Assembly (NCBI GenBank): GCA_030430345.1
Contig: JAUIFT010000183.1
Coordinates: 1 to 6,270, forward strand
Length of the DNA stretch: 6,270 nucleotides
Source: Calditrichia bacterium
GTDB lineage: Bacteria > Calditrichota > Calditrichia > RBG-13-44-9 > J042
Direction: 5' to 3'
A model generated the notes under the pieces. It was given only the letters and a program-made list of their open reading frames with translations. It did not search any database and was not told the DNA's origin. Below, in pieces: positions 1-6,270 of this stretch. The translations under genes were made by a program, and so were the position numbers. Every line of letters begins with the position of its first letter. The first letter of the stretch is position 1.

Positions 1-38
1 AGAACCAATATCTTTACGATAACTCATCGCTATCATGA
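1..38 (+). CDS. Possible 3' end of an upstream gene (partial)
   Basis: The frame starting at base 3 is open from the window edge and reads NQYLYDNSSLS before a TGA at 36-38. That TGA overlaps the kinase start codon as ATGA (35-38). The same four-base overlap occurs at 2036-2039 in this window, and the kinase start has no Shine-Dalgarno sequence upstream, which would fit translational coupling to a preceding gene. Only eleven codons are visible, so no product can be named. A second frame ends at TAA 20-22 and could equally be the end of the upstream gene, or the edge may be non-coding. Confidence 0.3.
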   Translation, partial: NQYLYDNSSLS

Positions 39-1465
39 ACTCGAAAACACCCCTCTTGCGCCGTCTGTCCTTCCGCGCCCGTATTATTATAACTTTCACT
101 TCGCTCACTGCAATATTGCTGGTGATTATGGCGCAGGTCGGGTATTATTCCGTGCGCACGTTGTATCTCAATCAATTGTCTGAGCAAACCGGACTATTAA
201 CGCAGCTGATTGCCAAAAATCTTGGCACTCGTTATCTCACTTTCCTCGATCCATTGGCCAAAGATAATCCGGCATTCGACTATTATCAGCGAAACATGCA
301 GGCCCAGGCAGATGCGATGCTGCTCCCGAATATCTTCATTTTCGATGATAATTTTAAAATTCTCGCCCGCGCGAATGAATCTCAGGCGCTTGGCAGTATC
401 GATACCCGACTGCTGCTCAATAAAACCGAAATAGAAGCGTTGACAGTGGGCAAATACAGTACTTCACTGCCTTTCAAGGGGGATGACAAGCAGTGGTATA
501 TGTGGGGATTTTATCGTATGAACCGCCATCATTGGCTGGGGATTCAGGAAAATGCCAGTCGGTTGGAGCGGGTGGAATCGCTGGCCAGTTATTTTACCTG
601 GATCAGCCTCGCGGGGATATTACTTACCGGGCTGATCGGCTGGATGCTGGCGAGAAGCCTGGCAAAACCGGTGGAGAAATTGATCAGTTTTAGCCAACTG
701 CTCGGGCAGGGAAAATTCGATGCCGCAATTCCGGAAGATATTTATGGAGAATTGCAGACCCTGGCAAATGCCCTGGATAAAATGCGCCACGATCTGGACC
801 GGCATCATCAGGAGAAAGAAACTATGCTGGCGCAAATTGCCCATGAGATACGCAATCCGCTCGGCGGAATGGAGTTGCTGGCCGGACTGGTCAAGGAAGA
901 TTTACAACAGCAAGAAGCGGATAGCGGCTATATTGATAAGATTTTATCCGAGATTGCCGGATTAAAATCTTTGATCAGCGATTATCTCAACTACAGCCGG
1001 CCGCAACAGGCGCGCCCGGAGCTGGTCAATATCCCGGAAGTGCTTGCAGATGCCAGCACGGATTGGGAACAACTTGTCTCGGAAAAGGAGATTCGTCTTT
1101 CGACGGTGCTGGAAACAGATACGATTTATTTTGATCGCCATCATCTCCGCCAGGTGCTTTCCAATTTACTGGGGAATAGTGCACAGGCTTCCCCGGAAAA
1201 CGGGGAAATAGTTATCGCTGCCAGCTCCGACGGCAAAGATGTGGCGATATCCGTGGCGGATGAAGGACCGGGTATCAGCCCGGAAAATCTTCCCCGAATC
1301 TTCGATCCTTTTTTTACCACCCGGGACGAAGGCACCGGACTCGGACTGGCGATTTGCCAAAAACTCTGCCGGGAAAATGGGATGGAAATGCTTGTTAAAA
1401 ATAATCCTGAGAGTGGCTGTACTTTTACTTTACGTGGCAGTGCAAACGGAAAGCAATCAAATTGA
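35..1465 (+). CDS. Membrane-bound sensor histidine kinase (HAMP, HisKA, HATPase_c)
   Basis: This is an inner-membrane sensor kinase of 476 residues that should autophosphorylate on histidine and pass the phosphate to a response regulator, most likely the one at 2036-3394. Domains in order: a transmembrane segment at about 17-39; an extracytoplasmic sensor region at about 40-186; a second transmembrane segment at about 187-207; a HAMP linker at about 208-258 with the conserved proline (P212) and a glutamate (E239); and a dimerisation/phosphoacceptor domain with the H-box AHEIRNPLGG (phosphorylated H270). The ATPase domain has the N-box LSNLLGNSAQA (N381), G1 box DEGPGI (409-414), F box IFDPFFTT (422-429) and G2 box GTGLGLAI (433-440). 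All motifs are intact. The sensor region has a PAS/Cache-like look (NIFIFDDNFKILA around 99-111), but I cannot name its ligand. There is no Shine-Dalgarno before ATG 35. The kinase core resembles the NtrB/AtoS/ZraS type that partners NtrC-class regulators. Confidence 0.95.
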   Translation: MNSKTPLLRRLSFRARIIITFTSLTAILLVIMAQVGYYSVRTLYLNQLSEQTGLLTQLIAKNLGTRYLTFLDPLAKDNPAFDYYQRNMQAQADAMLLPNIFIFDDNFKILARANESQALGSIDTRLLLNKTEIEALTVGKYSTSLPFKGDDKQWYMWGFYRMNRHHWLGIQENASRLERVESLASYFTWISLAGILLTGLIGWMLARSLAKPVEKLISFSQLLGQGKFDAAIPEDIYGELQTLANALDKMRHDLDRHHQEKETMLAQIAHEIRNPLGGMELLAGLVKEDLQQQEADSGYIDKILSEIAGLKSLISDYLNYSRPQQARPELVNIPEVLADASTDWEQLVSEKEIRLSTVLETDTIYFDRHHLRQVLSNLLGNSAQASPENGEIVIAASSDGKDVAISVADEGPGISPENLPRIFDPFFTTRDEGTGLGLAICQKLCRENGMEMLVKNNPESGCTFTLRGSANGKQSN

Positions 1466-1598
1466 ACAAGATTGGTGCTGAAAAAGTATAACTTATGTTA
1501 AATGGATAGAAATATTTGTGGTTATTTATGATGCCGAAACCATCATTCTTTCTGGTGATGACATAGAAAGTTTTAGAAAATAAACTGCCCATATTAAC

Positions 1599-1603
1599 GG
1601 GAG
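1599..1603 (+). promoter_or_regulatory. Shine-Dalgarno site of the META lipoprotein gene
   Basis: GGGAG sits seven bases before ATG 1611, a textbook spacing. It fixes the lipoprotein start and shows that this genome does use Shine-Dalgarno signals at some genes. It also shows that the lipoprotein is translated independently of the kinase upstream. Confidence 0.7.
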
Positions 1604-1610
1604 AAAAATC

Positions 1611-2039
1611 ATGAAAAAATTACTGATAATATCTCTACTGGCAATTTTCTTTGCCTGCAGTGGAACGAACATACCGGAACCTGATCCGGTCGCAGATTTA
1701 ACCGCGGCGAACTGGGAACTTAGTTTTATTATCCAGGATACGACGGTCTTTTTTGCCCCGGACGGCGTCACTTACTCCATCGCGTTTAGTGATACCGGCG
1801 AAGTGCATGGCAAGGTTGCCTGCAATAGCTTTAGTGCTATCTATCGAACAACACCCGCGGATTCCCTGGAATTTCGGGACGTTAATTCCACGCTGGTATT
1901 GTGCGTAACCGACCCGTTGGGAGCAATGTATCTGAACGGATTGGACACTGCCGGTTCCTATGAAATGAAAGAAAACAAGCTTTTCATCTATTACAATAGC
2001 CGAAAGAGCGTGATGGTTTATCTGGCGGAAACGGAATGA
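1611..2039 (+). CDS. Small lipoprotein with META/HslJ-like domain
   Basis: This is a 142-residue exported protein. The N-terminus MKKLLIISLLAIFFAC is a short basic and hydrophobic signal peptide with a candidate lipobox FFAC (lipidated C16). That lipobox is looser than the classical LAGC. A proline-rich linker (PEPDPV) follows. Residues about 33-139 match the META (DUF306, HslJ-like) pattern: an opening W-x-L, a stretch like IAFSDTGEVHGKVACNSF, a short Y-rich turn, STLVLC, and a closing hydrophobic strand pair. C71 and C98 lie where META domains usually have their paired cysteines and could form a disulfide. META domain proteins are envelope proteins of largely unknown role; E. coli HslJ is heat-inducible and linked to novobiocin resistance. 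The gene lies between the kinase and regulator and overlaps the regulator by four bases (ATGA 2036-2039), so the two are probably translated together. A sensing or accessory role is inference from position only. Confidence 0.85.
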   Translation: MKKLLIISLLAIFFACSGTNIPEPDPVADLTAANWELSFIIQDTTVFFAPDGVTYSIAFSDTGEVHGKVACNSFSAIYRTTPADSLEFRDVNSTLVLCVTDPLGAMYLNGLDTAGSYEMKENKLFIYYNSRKSVMVYLAETE

Positions 2040-3394
2040 CCAACGGTAAGAAAAAAATTATGGTAGTGGAAGATAACCCTACCATGCGCCTCGGGATGGT
2101 GGAAAGCCTGCGCCGGGAGGAGTATGCGGTTAGCGAATTCGAAAATGGGGAAACCGCCCTGAAAGCATTTCGGAAGAAGCCGGTGCCGCTGGTAATTACC
2201 GACCTGAAAATGGCCCCGGTCGATGGCATTACTTTGCTGCAGCAAATCAAGGAAACCCATCCCGCCACGGAAGTGATCGTTGTTTCGGCTTTCGGAACAG
2301 TGGAAACCGCCGTGCAGGCCATGCAGCTTGGTGCAGCAGATTTTCTCACGAAACCGTTTTCCACGGACGAGCTGCGGGTACGGGTGAAAAATGTTTGGGA
2401 ACGAATCCAGCAGCGCCGTACTCTCGACCAATTGCTCGCTGAAAAACAATTATTGCATGATGAATTGTTTCCGGAGATGATTGGCAATTCCCCACCGATG
2501 CAGCAACTGTTCGATCTTATACAGCGCATTGCGAAGGAAGAGAGCACCATACTGATCGAAGGGGAAAGCGGCACTGGGAAAGAACTGGCAGCGCGGGCAA
2601 TTCATCAGAATAGCGAGCGTAACGGGAAACCGTTCATCAAGGTGAATTGCGGTGCTTTAAACGATAATTTGCTGGAAAGCGAATTGTTCGGCCATGAAAA
2701 AGGCGCTTTTACCGGCGCTATTCGCCAGAAAAAAGGACGCTTCGAACTGGCGGACGGCGGCACCCTGTTCCTCGATGAAATTGGCGATATTTCCCCGGCC
2801 ATGCAGGTAAAGCTGCTGCGCGTACTGCAAGAGCGGGAATTTGAAAGAGTGGGCGGAGAAGCAACTATTTCCGTGGATGTGCGGATTATCTGTGCTACTC
2901 ATCGCAATTTGCCGCGACGTGTGCAGGATGGGGAATTCCGGGAAGATCTCTACTATCGCCTCAGCGTTATCCCCATGCAGCTGCCGCCATTACGGGACAG
3001 ACGAGAAGATATTCCCGAATTGGTGAATCACTTTCTGCAGAAACGTAGTCAGCCCAAAACGATAACGGCGGAAGGTATCAATTTGTTGATGGAGTATTCC
3101 TGGCCGGGGAATATCCGCGAACTGGAAAATTTAATGGAACGGTTGCAGGTGATCGCTCCCGGACCGGAAATCGATCCACAGCTTATCGCGGTTCATCTCG
3201 GCAGTGGCATCAGTCATAATACCAGCGGGCAATATGAGAACTTACCGCTGGATGACGCGCTTTATGCCTTCGAAAAGAACCTGATTGTCCACGCTTTGAA
3301 AAAATGTGACAATGTCAAAAACCGGGCAGCAAAGTTATTGGGCATTAAAACCAGCACGCTTTATTATAAACTGGAGAAGTTTGATTTGCTGTAG
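2036..3394 (+). CDS. Sigma-54-dependent NtrC/AtoC-type response regulator
   Basis: This cytoplasmic transcription activator of 452 residues is full-length for the NtrC class. The receiver domain (about 7-120) has the acidic pair E12/D13, phosphoacceptor D56 in VITDLKM, S84 and K106 in TKPF. The AAA+ domain (about 147-380) has Walker A GESGTGKE (176-183), the sigma-54 contact loop GAFTGA (223-228), Walker B GGTLFLDEIGD (241-251), FREDLYYRLSVIP with the likely arginine finger region, and the sensor-2 motif SWPGNIRELEN (355-365). A Fis-type helix-turn-helix fills the C-terminus (about 427-449, RAAKLLGIKTSTLYYKL). Intact GAFTGA means it should act only at sigma-54 promoters, using ATP hydrolysis to open them. 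Its start ATG overlaps the TGA of the lipoprotein gene, with only a weak purine-rich stretch before it. The kinase at 35-1465 is the likely phosphodonor. Target promoters are not identifiable here; the repeat array just downstream is one candidate binding region. Confidence 0.96.
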   Translation: MTNGKKKIMVVEDNPTMRLGMVESLRREEYAVSEFENGETALKAFRKKPVPLVITDLKMAPVDGITLLQQIKETHPATEVIVVSAFGTVETAVQAMQLGAADFLTKPFSTDELRVRVKNVWERIQQRRTLDQLLAEKQLLHDELFPEMIGNSPPMQQLFDLIQRIAKEESTILIEGESGTGKELAARAIHQNSERNGKPFIKVNCGALNDNLLESELFGHEKGAFTGAIRQKKGRFELADGGTLFLDEIGDISPAMQVKLLRVLQEREFERVGGEATISVDVRIICATHRNLPRRVQDGEFREDLYYRLSVIPMQLPPLRDRREDIPELVNHFLQKRSQPKTITAEGINLLMEYSWPGNIRELENLMERLQVIAPGPEIDPQLIAVHLGSGISHNTSGQYENLPLDDALYAFEKNLIVHALKKCDNVKNRAAKLLGIKTSTLYYKLEKFDLL

Positions 3395-3478
3395 AATATC
3401 CAATGTAAAATTATCAACGCCCAATGTCCAGGTGACTCACTTCTACATCGGACATTGAATATTCGGTTTTGGACATTT
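3394..3478 (+). repeat. Array of CAATGT / ACATT inverted half-sites in the intergenic gap
   Basis: The only substantial gap in the right half (3395-3508) holds four related half-sites. CCAATGT occurs at 3400-3406 and 3421-3427, and its inverse GGACATT at 3450-3456 and 3471-3477. Within each pair the copies start exactly 21 bases apart. CAATGTCC (3422-3429) and GGACATTG (3450-3457) are a perfect 8-base inverted repeat. GAATATCCAATGT (3394-3406) and ACATTGAATATTC (3452-3464) pair at 12 of 13 positions. The right arm can therefore pair with either left arm. The arms are AT-rich with no following T-run, so a Rho-independent terminator is unlikely. It may be an operator array, for example for the adjacent regulator, or a dispersed intergenic palindromic element. 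Confidence 0.6.
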
Positions 3479-3508
3479 TAGCGAAGTCTGGTAAATACTT
3501 AAAAAATT

Positions 3509-4141
3509 ATGAAAATACGTCAACGCACAAAATTTTTCCTTACGCTATTTCTGCTGCTGCCGCTTTTAGGCGCAGCACAGGAGGTTGGCATCAGTACCTT
3601 GAAAATCAATTCCGGTCATTACGAGCTGGAAAGTCCGCGTGGTATTGGTTTGGCTGCGGCATATCCACTCAACAAAAAAATGCGCCTGGCAGTCGAGTAT
3701 AGCTATTTCAAAAATGAGCGGGTTTATTTTGGCTTTCTAAGCGCTGGCTTCTTTATCGCCGCGCCCCCGACGCCGCAATCCGTAGAAAGTAACACCACAT
3801 TACACGTCGTGGAAATAGGCGTTATGGTCGACCTCTTTCGCATTTATAATTTTCAGATTAGCGCCAACCCCTCGCTCGGCTGGAGCATACTTGACGCAAA
3901 TCGTTATGGCCGCAGCAGTGGCGAAACCGCCGATCTCTATGGCACTACCAAACCCGGATTAGGATTCGCCCTGCGGCTGGAAACACCGGATGTGCGTTCG
4001 CTGCCGTTCATTTTTTTCCTTTCCGCGAAAGCGAAAGTGCTTCTTTCCTCAAATATATTAATTACTGATGTGGAAGTACCGTTTCATGAAGAAATCGGTT
4101 TAACCCAATTGCAGGCCGGGGTCAGTTTTCGTTTCAAATAA
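3509..4141 (+). CDS. Small secreted beta-barrel-like protein, probable outer-membrane protein
   Basis: This 210-residue protein has a clear Sec signal peptide: basic start MKIRQRTK, a leucine-rich core, and likely cleavage around GAAQ (21-24). The mature part is a series of alternating, amphipathic beta-strands separated by polar turns, for example at about 45-54, 58-68, 97-110, 112-126, 146-158, 165-180 and 196-209, ending in GVSFRFK. Length and strand number suit a small eight-stranded barrel of the OmpA-barrel/OmpW sort, but I recognise no specific family and see no peptidoglycan-binding domain. ATG 3509 lacks a Shine-Dalgarno and follows an A-rich leader; it is chosen because it opens the signal peptide. 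Its stop TAA ends at base 4141, immediately before the next gene of the same envelope cassette. The function is unknown; a channel, anchor or structural role would all fit. Confidence 0.75.
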   Translation: MKIRQRTKFFLTLFLLLPLLGAAQEVGISTLKINSGHYELESPRGIGLAAAYPLNKKMRLAVEYSYFKNERVYFGFLSAGFFIAAPPTPQSVESNTTLHVVEIGVMVDLFRIYNFQISANPSLGWSILDANRYGRSSGETADLYGTTKPGLGFALRLETPDVRSLPFIFFLSAKAKVLLSSNILITDVEVPFHEEIGLTQLQAGVSFRFK

Positions 4142-4156
4142 TGCAGGATGCAGATA

Positions 4157-4162
4157 AGAAGG
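4157..4162 (+). promoter_or_regulatory. Shine-Dalgarno site that decides the start at 4168
   Basis: AGAAGG lies five bases before ATG 4168 and matches the AGGAGG consensus at five of six positions. The earlier in-frame ATG at 4141 has no such site. This favours 4168, which also places the basic MKYF directly before the hydrophobic core of the signal peptide. Confidence 0.55.
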
Positions 4163-4167
4163 TTTCT

Positions 4168-5178
4168 ATGAAATATTTTATGATACTATTTATGTCACTT
4201 CTTTGCCTCAGTGCCGCTTCGCTGCAGGCCCAGGGAATTACCGCTGCCGAACGCGCCTATGATGAATTACAGGCAGATATCGCCCGCGAGCAGTCCCGTC
4301 TGGACTCCCTCAACGCCTTGCTGGCTACCCAGGCTGCAAAAATTGACGCAACCAAGAAAAGCGCTTCTCCGGATCAAAACACTATCCGGGAGATGATGGC
4401 TGCCGGTCTGGAAATTAGCCGCCAGATCGAAAGTGCCCAACGAGCCCAGGCGCAACTAAATGCCCGGGCCGCAAATCAGCGCCATCTGCTCGCGGAGCAA
4501 TATTCCGCTATTATTGATTCTTTGCGCCAGTTGGAAAATAATGAAAATTACCGGGGAGAGCGGCAGCAGCTACAGCAACAAATAAGTGCTTATACGGAAA
4601 AGTATATTCTCTTCTCGCCTGCCTTTCAGGCGCTGTCGTTTGATCCCCGGAAAATCGGTGAGATTCATTTCGAGGAAATAGCGGATTCTCTGGAACGGGA
4701 AATAGCCCTTAGCTACCTGCAAAATGCTCTGTCTGATGTCGACTCACACCTGGTGCATATTCGCCGCAACAGCGATGCCATTTCCGCGACGATTCGCCTG
4801 GAGGAAAAAACCCGCGAATTCCTGGAAGAAGTTGATGATCCTTCCTTTGGGTTGCTTTCTGGCGCGTCCGAGAATATTTCCGCGGCCGCGAATTTTGAAG
4901 CACAGGATGGCCGCACCTCCAGCGGAGATGAAACCGCACTGGATGTTGCTTCTGCGCCGGTAAGCGGTTTTACCAAGCAACTGGAAAGCATCTCACTCTT
5001 CATTCGCCAACTGGATATCGACGATCCGGACAACCTGCTTAGGCACTGGCAAAACCGCACTGATGGCTCCCTGACGCTAGAGATGTATTTAAATCTTCTC
5101 AAAGACGCCGAGAAGCGCCTGGAAACATACGCGAAAACAATTTCGCGAAAACTGGAAACTGCCGGTCAAAATCGCTAA
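4168..5178 (+). CDS. Secreted coiled-coil protein of unknown function
   Basis: From ATG 4168 the product has 336 residues. It begins with a signal peptide (MKYFMILFMSLLCLSAASLQA, cut before QG) and is otherwise helical. A long heptad-like, Gln/Ala/Glu/Leu-rich region (about residues 27-145) looks like a coiled coil, broken by a short SASPDQN segment. A second helical block follows (about 165-220), with features such as FDPRKIGEIHFEEIADSLE. Then comes a low-complexity Ser/Ala/Gly/Asp linker (about 230-266) and a final helical part (about 267-330). No catalytic motif, membrane anchor or lipobox is visible, so a periplasmic scaffold or tether is plausible. An alternative start at ATG 4141 would add nine polar residues and overlap the previous stop (TAATG). 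It sits between two beta-barrel-like genes and is probably co-transcribed with them. I do not recognise a family. Confidence 0.8.
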   Translation: MKYFMILFMSLLCLSAASLQAQGITAAERAYDELQADIAREQSRLDSLNALLATQAAKIDATKKSASPDQNTIREMMAAGLEISRQIESAQRAQAQLNARAANQRHLLAEQYSAIIDSLRQLENNENYRGERQQLQQQISAYTEKYILFSPAFQALSFDPRKIGEIHFEEIADSLEREIALSYLQNALSDVDSHLVHIRRNSDAISATIRLEEKTREFLEEVDDPSFGLLSGASENISAAANFEAQDGRTSSGDETALDVASAPVSGFTKQLESISLFIRQLDIDDPDNLLRHWQNRTDGSLTLEMYLNLLKDAEKRLETYAKTISRKLETAGQNR

Positions 5179-5211
5179 ACTGTTCAATCTTCAACTTTTG
5201 GGTTAATTATC

Positions 5212-6267
5212 TTGATTCGCTCTCAACAATCATCCGTTGCTGTACGGCAATATTTGCGAACACTTTCGTTTGCTTTGCTGATAATGATGTCGGCGGTGTT
5301 GAATGGGGGAGAGTTGAGTTACAAGATTAGTGGCGAAGGTGGGGGGGCGCGTACTGCTTTCGATTTGTTTACACCGCAGCGATTTGCCCTGGGCCGTTTT
5401 TTTGGACAAATCCGCTACCGGGAAAAGAACCGCAGCTATGATTGGTTATTACAGGGAAATTTTCGACCAGAACTGTATTTATCTACTTCTACCACGGCAA
5501 TATTAACGCTCAATTTGAAAATGCAATTCCTGAAAAAAGGCCGTCATTTTCACTGGCAGTTCTTCTTCGAAAACAAGCAGCAGTACCTCCGTCTCAGTGA
5601 GAACAACTTTGGTATAGACGTTATCCAGATTGGCGGGCAGGGCATCTGGCCGATCCGTCCCGGGAATATTCTTACCCTGACGACCGGCTACCACGCTCGG
5701 GATTTCTCCGGCAGCTTCGATAATAAAATAGATGCGCTGAACGCTGTTCTTCAATGGCGAAAATCCATTAAAGGGGCAACGCGCCTCGTCACCGGCTTTT
5801 ACAGTGAAACATTTGATATCCGCAGTATTACCAATCTCACGCAATTCGGCAGTCGAGATAACAACCAGGGATTTCGCTTTGGCCCGGAAATTGGTCTGAT
5901 GCATAAACGCAACTACGTTTTCAACGGCATTTACCGCTTTTTACTGCACCGTTCGGACATCACCGACAGCGATGCCCATGAACATCACATCCGCCTGCTT
6001 GCCGGGAAATTGATTAGCCGGGACTGGTCACTGTTTTTTTTGCTGGATCATTATATACGGGATTTGTCTCTGGAGAATCAGGAAAATATCAACCTGCTCT
6101 ACACCCCAATCGATACGGAAAACCGCTTTTACATCAAGCTGGAGCGGGAGCTTGACACACGAAGTACCCTGTTTTTCCGCATCGACTATCTCAACGAAGA
6201 TTTGGCCCGCCAGGGCGTCAATTACTCCGGCTGGCAGGGCACAGTGGGACTTTCATTCCGCGATTAA
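5212..6267 (+). CDS. Larger beta-barrel-like protein, probable outer-membrane protein
   Basis: This 351-residue product is rich in aromatic residues and alternating beta-strands with short polar turns, e.g. about 76-90, 95-107, 112-120, 151-162, 189-200, 235-246, 259-268, 271-283, 304-327 and 340-350, ending in GTVGLSFRD. That pattern is typical of an outer-membrane barrel of perhaps a dozen or more strands; no plug or TonB box is visible. The N-terminus has a basic region and a hydrophobic stretch (about 17-31, LSFALLIMMSAV), consistent with a signal peptide. The start is uncertain. No ATG or GTG lies between the previous stop (TAA 5176-5178) and the signal core, so TTG 5212 or TTG 5254 must be used, and neither has a good Shine-Dalgarno. 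The downstream ATGs at 5284 and 5287 would destroy the signal peptide. It lies 33 bases after the coiled-coil gene, in the same reading frame. Family and cargo are not recognised. Confidence 0.75.
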   Translation: MIRSQQSSVAVRQYLRTLSFALLIMMSAVLNGGELSYKISGEGGGARTAFDLFTPQRFALGRFFGQIRYREKNRSYDWLLQGNFRPELYLSTSTTAILTLNLKMQFLKKGRHFHWQFFFENKQQYLRLSENNFGIDVIQIGGQGIWPIRPGNILTLTTGYHARDFSGSFDNKIDALNAVLQWRKSIKGATRLVTGFYSETFDIRSITNLTQFGSRDNNQGFRFGPEIGLMHKRNYVFNGIYRFLLHRSDITDSDAHEHHIRLLAGKLISRDWSLFFLLDHYIRDLSLENQENINLLYTPIDTENRFYIKLERELDTRSTLFFRIDYLNEDLARQGVNYSGWQGTVGLSFRD

Positions 6268-6270
6268 ATT

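Noticed and set aside
1462..1492. Possible sigma-70-type promoter, TTGAAC and TATAAC
   Set aside because: The -10 is good (5 of 6) but the -35 is only 4 of 6 and the 19-base spacer is long. Such matches occur by chance in AT-rich gaps, so I do not list it.
1528..1560. Small hairpins ATGATG/CATCAT and CATCA/TGATG after the kinase gene
   Set aside because: The stems are only 5-6 base pairs, AT-rich, and lack a run of T. They are not convincing as a terminator or attenuator.
1482..1583. Short open frame in the gap before the lipoprotein, with a GTG at 1518 and an end at TAA 1583
   Set aside because: It has no ATG and no Shine-Dalgarno, and only 21 codons from the GTG. It is too short and weak to call a gene.
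1639..1654. Sigma-54-like TGGCA...TTTGC inside the lipoprotein signal sequence
   Set aside because: The GG to GC spacing is 11 instead of the strict 10, and it lies inside a coding region.
1984..2574. 196-codon open frame on the minus strand
   Set aside because: It lies antisense to the end of the lipoprotein and the receiver domain of an unmistakable response regulator. Its Ser/Arg/Cys-rich composition is typical of a shadow frame, and it matches no family that I recognise.
4713..5102. 129-codon open frame on the minus strand
   Set aside because: It is Ser/Arg-rich, antisense to the coiled-coil gene, and shows no recognisable motif.
5503..5904. 133-codon open frame on the minus strand
   Set aside because: It is antisense to the large barrel gene, which has a coherent strand pattern and signal peptide. 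The reverse frame shows no domain or export signal.
6034..6041. Eight-T run in the large barrel gene
   Set aside because: It encodes Phe-Phe within a hydrophobic strand, and similar T7 runs occur at several other places in the window. There is no reason to see it as a switch.

Overview
The window reads as chromosomal DNA from a Gram-negative (two-membrane) bacterium with fairly balanced base composition. It carries a lipoprotein, Sec signal peptides and two probable outer-membrane beta-barrels. Two exported proteins have signal peptides ending just before or at a glutamine (GAAQ, LQAQ), a style common in the FCB superphylum. Shine-Dalgarno use is mixed: clear before two genes, absent before others. 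Together with an NtrC-type sigma-54 regulator this suggests a deep FCB-type lineage (for example Calditrichota, KSB1 or a relative). That placement is inference, not an identification. All six genes are on the + strand, and nothing mobile, no RNA gene and no CRISPR array was seen.

Left half (1-3394): a signalling block. A membrane histidine kinase (35-1465) is followed by a 145-base gap, a small lipoprotein with a META/HslJ-like domain (1611-2039), and a full-length NtrC/AtoC-type response regulator (2036-3394). The lipoprotein and regulator genes overlap by ATGA, so their translation is probably coupled. Kinase and regulator are both intact in every catalytic motif and very probably form a cognate pair. 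Having a lipoprotein between them is the unusual part.

Middle (3395-3508): a 114-base non-coding stretch with four copies of a CAATGT/ACATT(G/T) half-site, two in each orientation. The copies within each pair are exactly 21 bases apart. This could be an operator array for the neighbouring regulator or a dispersed palindromic element. The sequence alone does not decide.

Right half (3509-6267): three tightly packed envelope genes. They encode a small beta-barrel-like protein (3509-4141), a secreted coiled-coil protein (4168-5178) and a larger beta-barrel-like protein (5212-6267). I recognise no named family for any of them. Packing (stop and possible start overlapping at 4141; 33 bases between the last two) suggests one transcript. 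A reasonable working model is a kinase sensing the periplasm, with a lipoprotein as possible accessory, driving a sigma-54 activator that may control an outer-membrane/periplasmic cassette next door. The link between the two halves rests only on proximity and the repeat array. I found no acceptable -24/-12 promoter between them.
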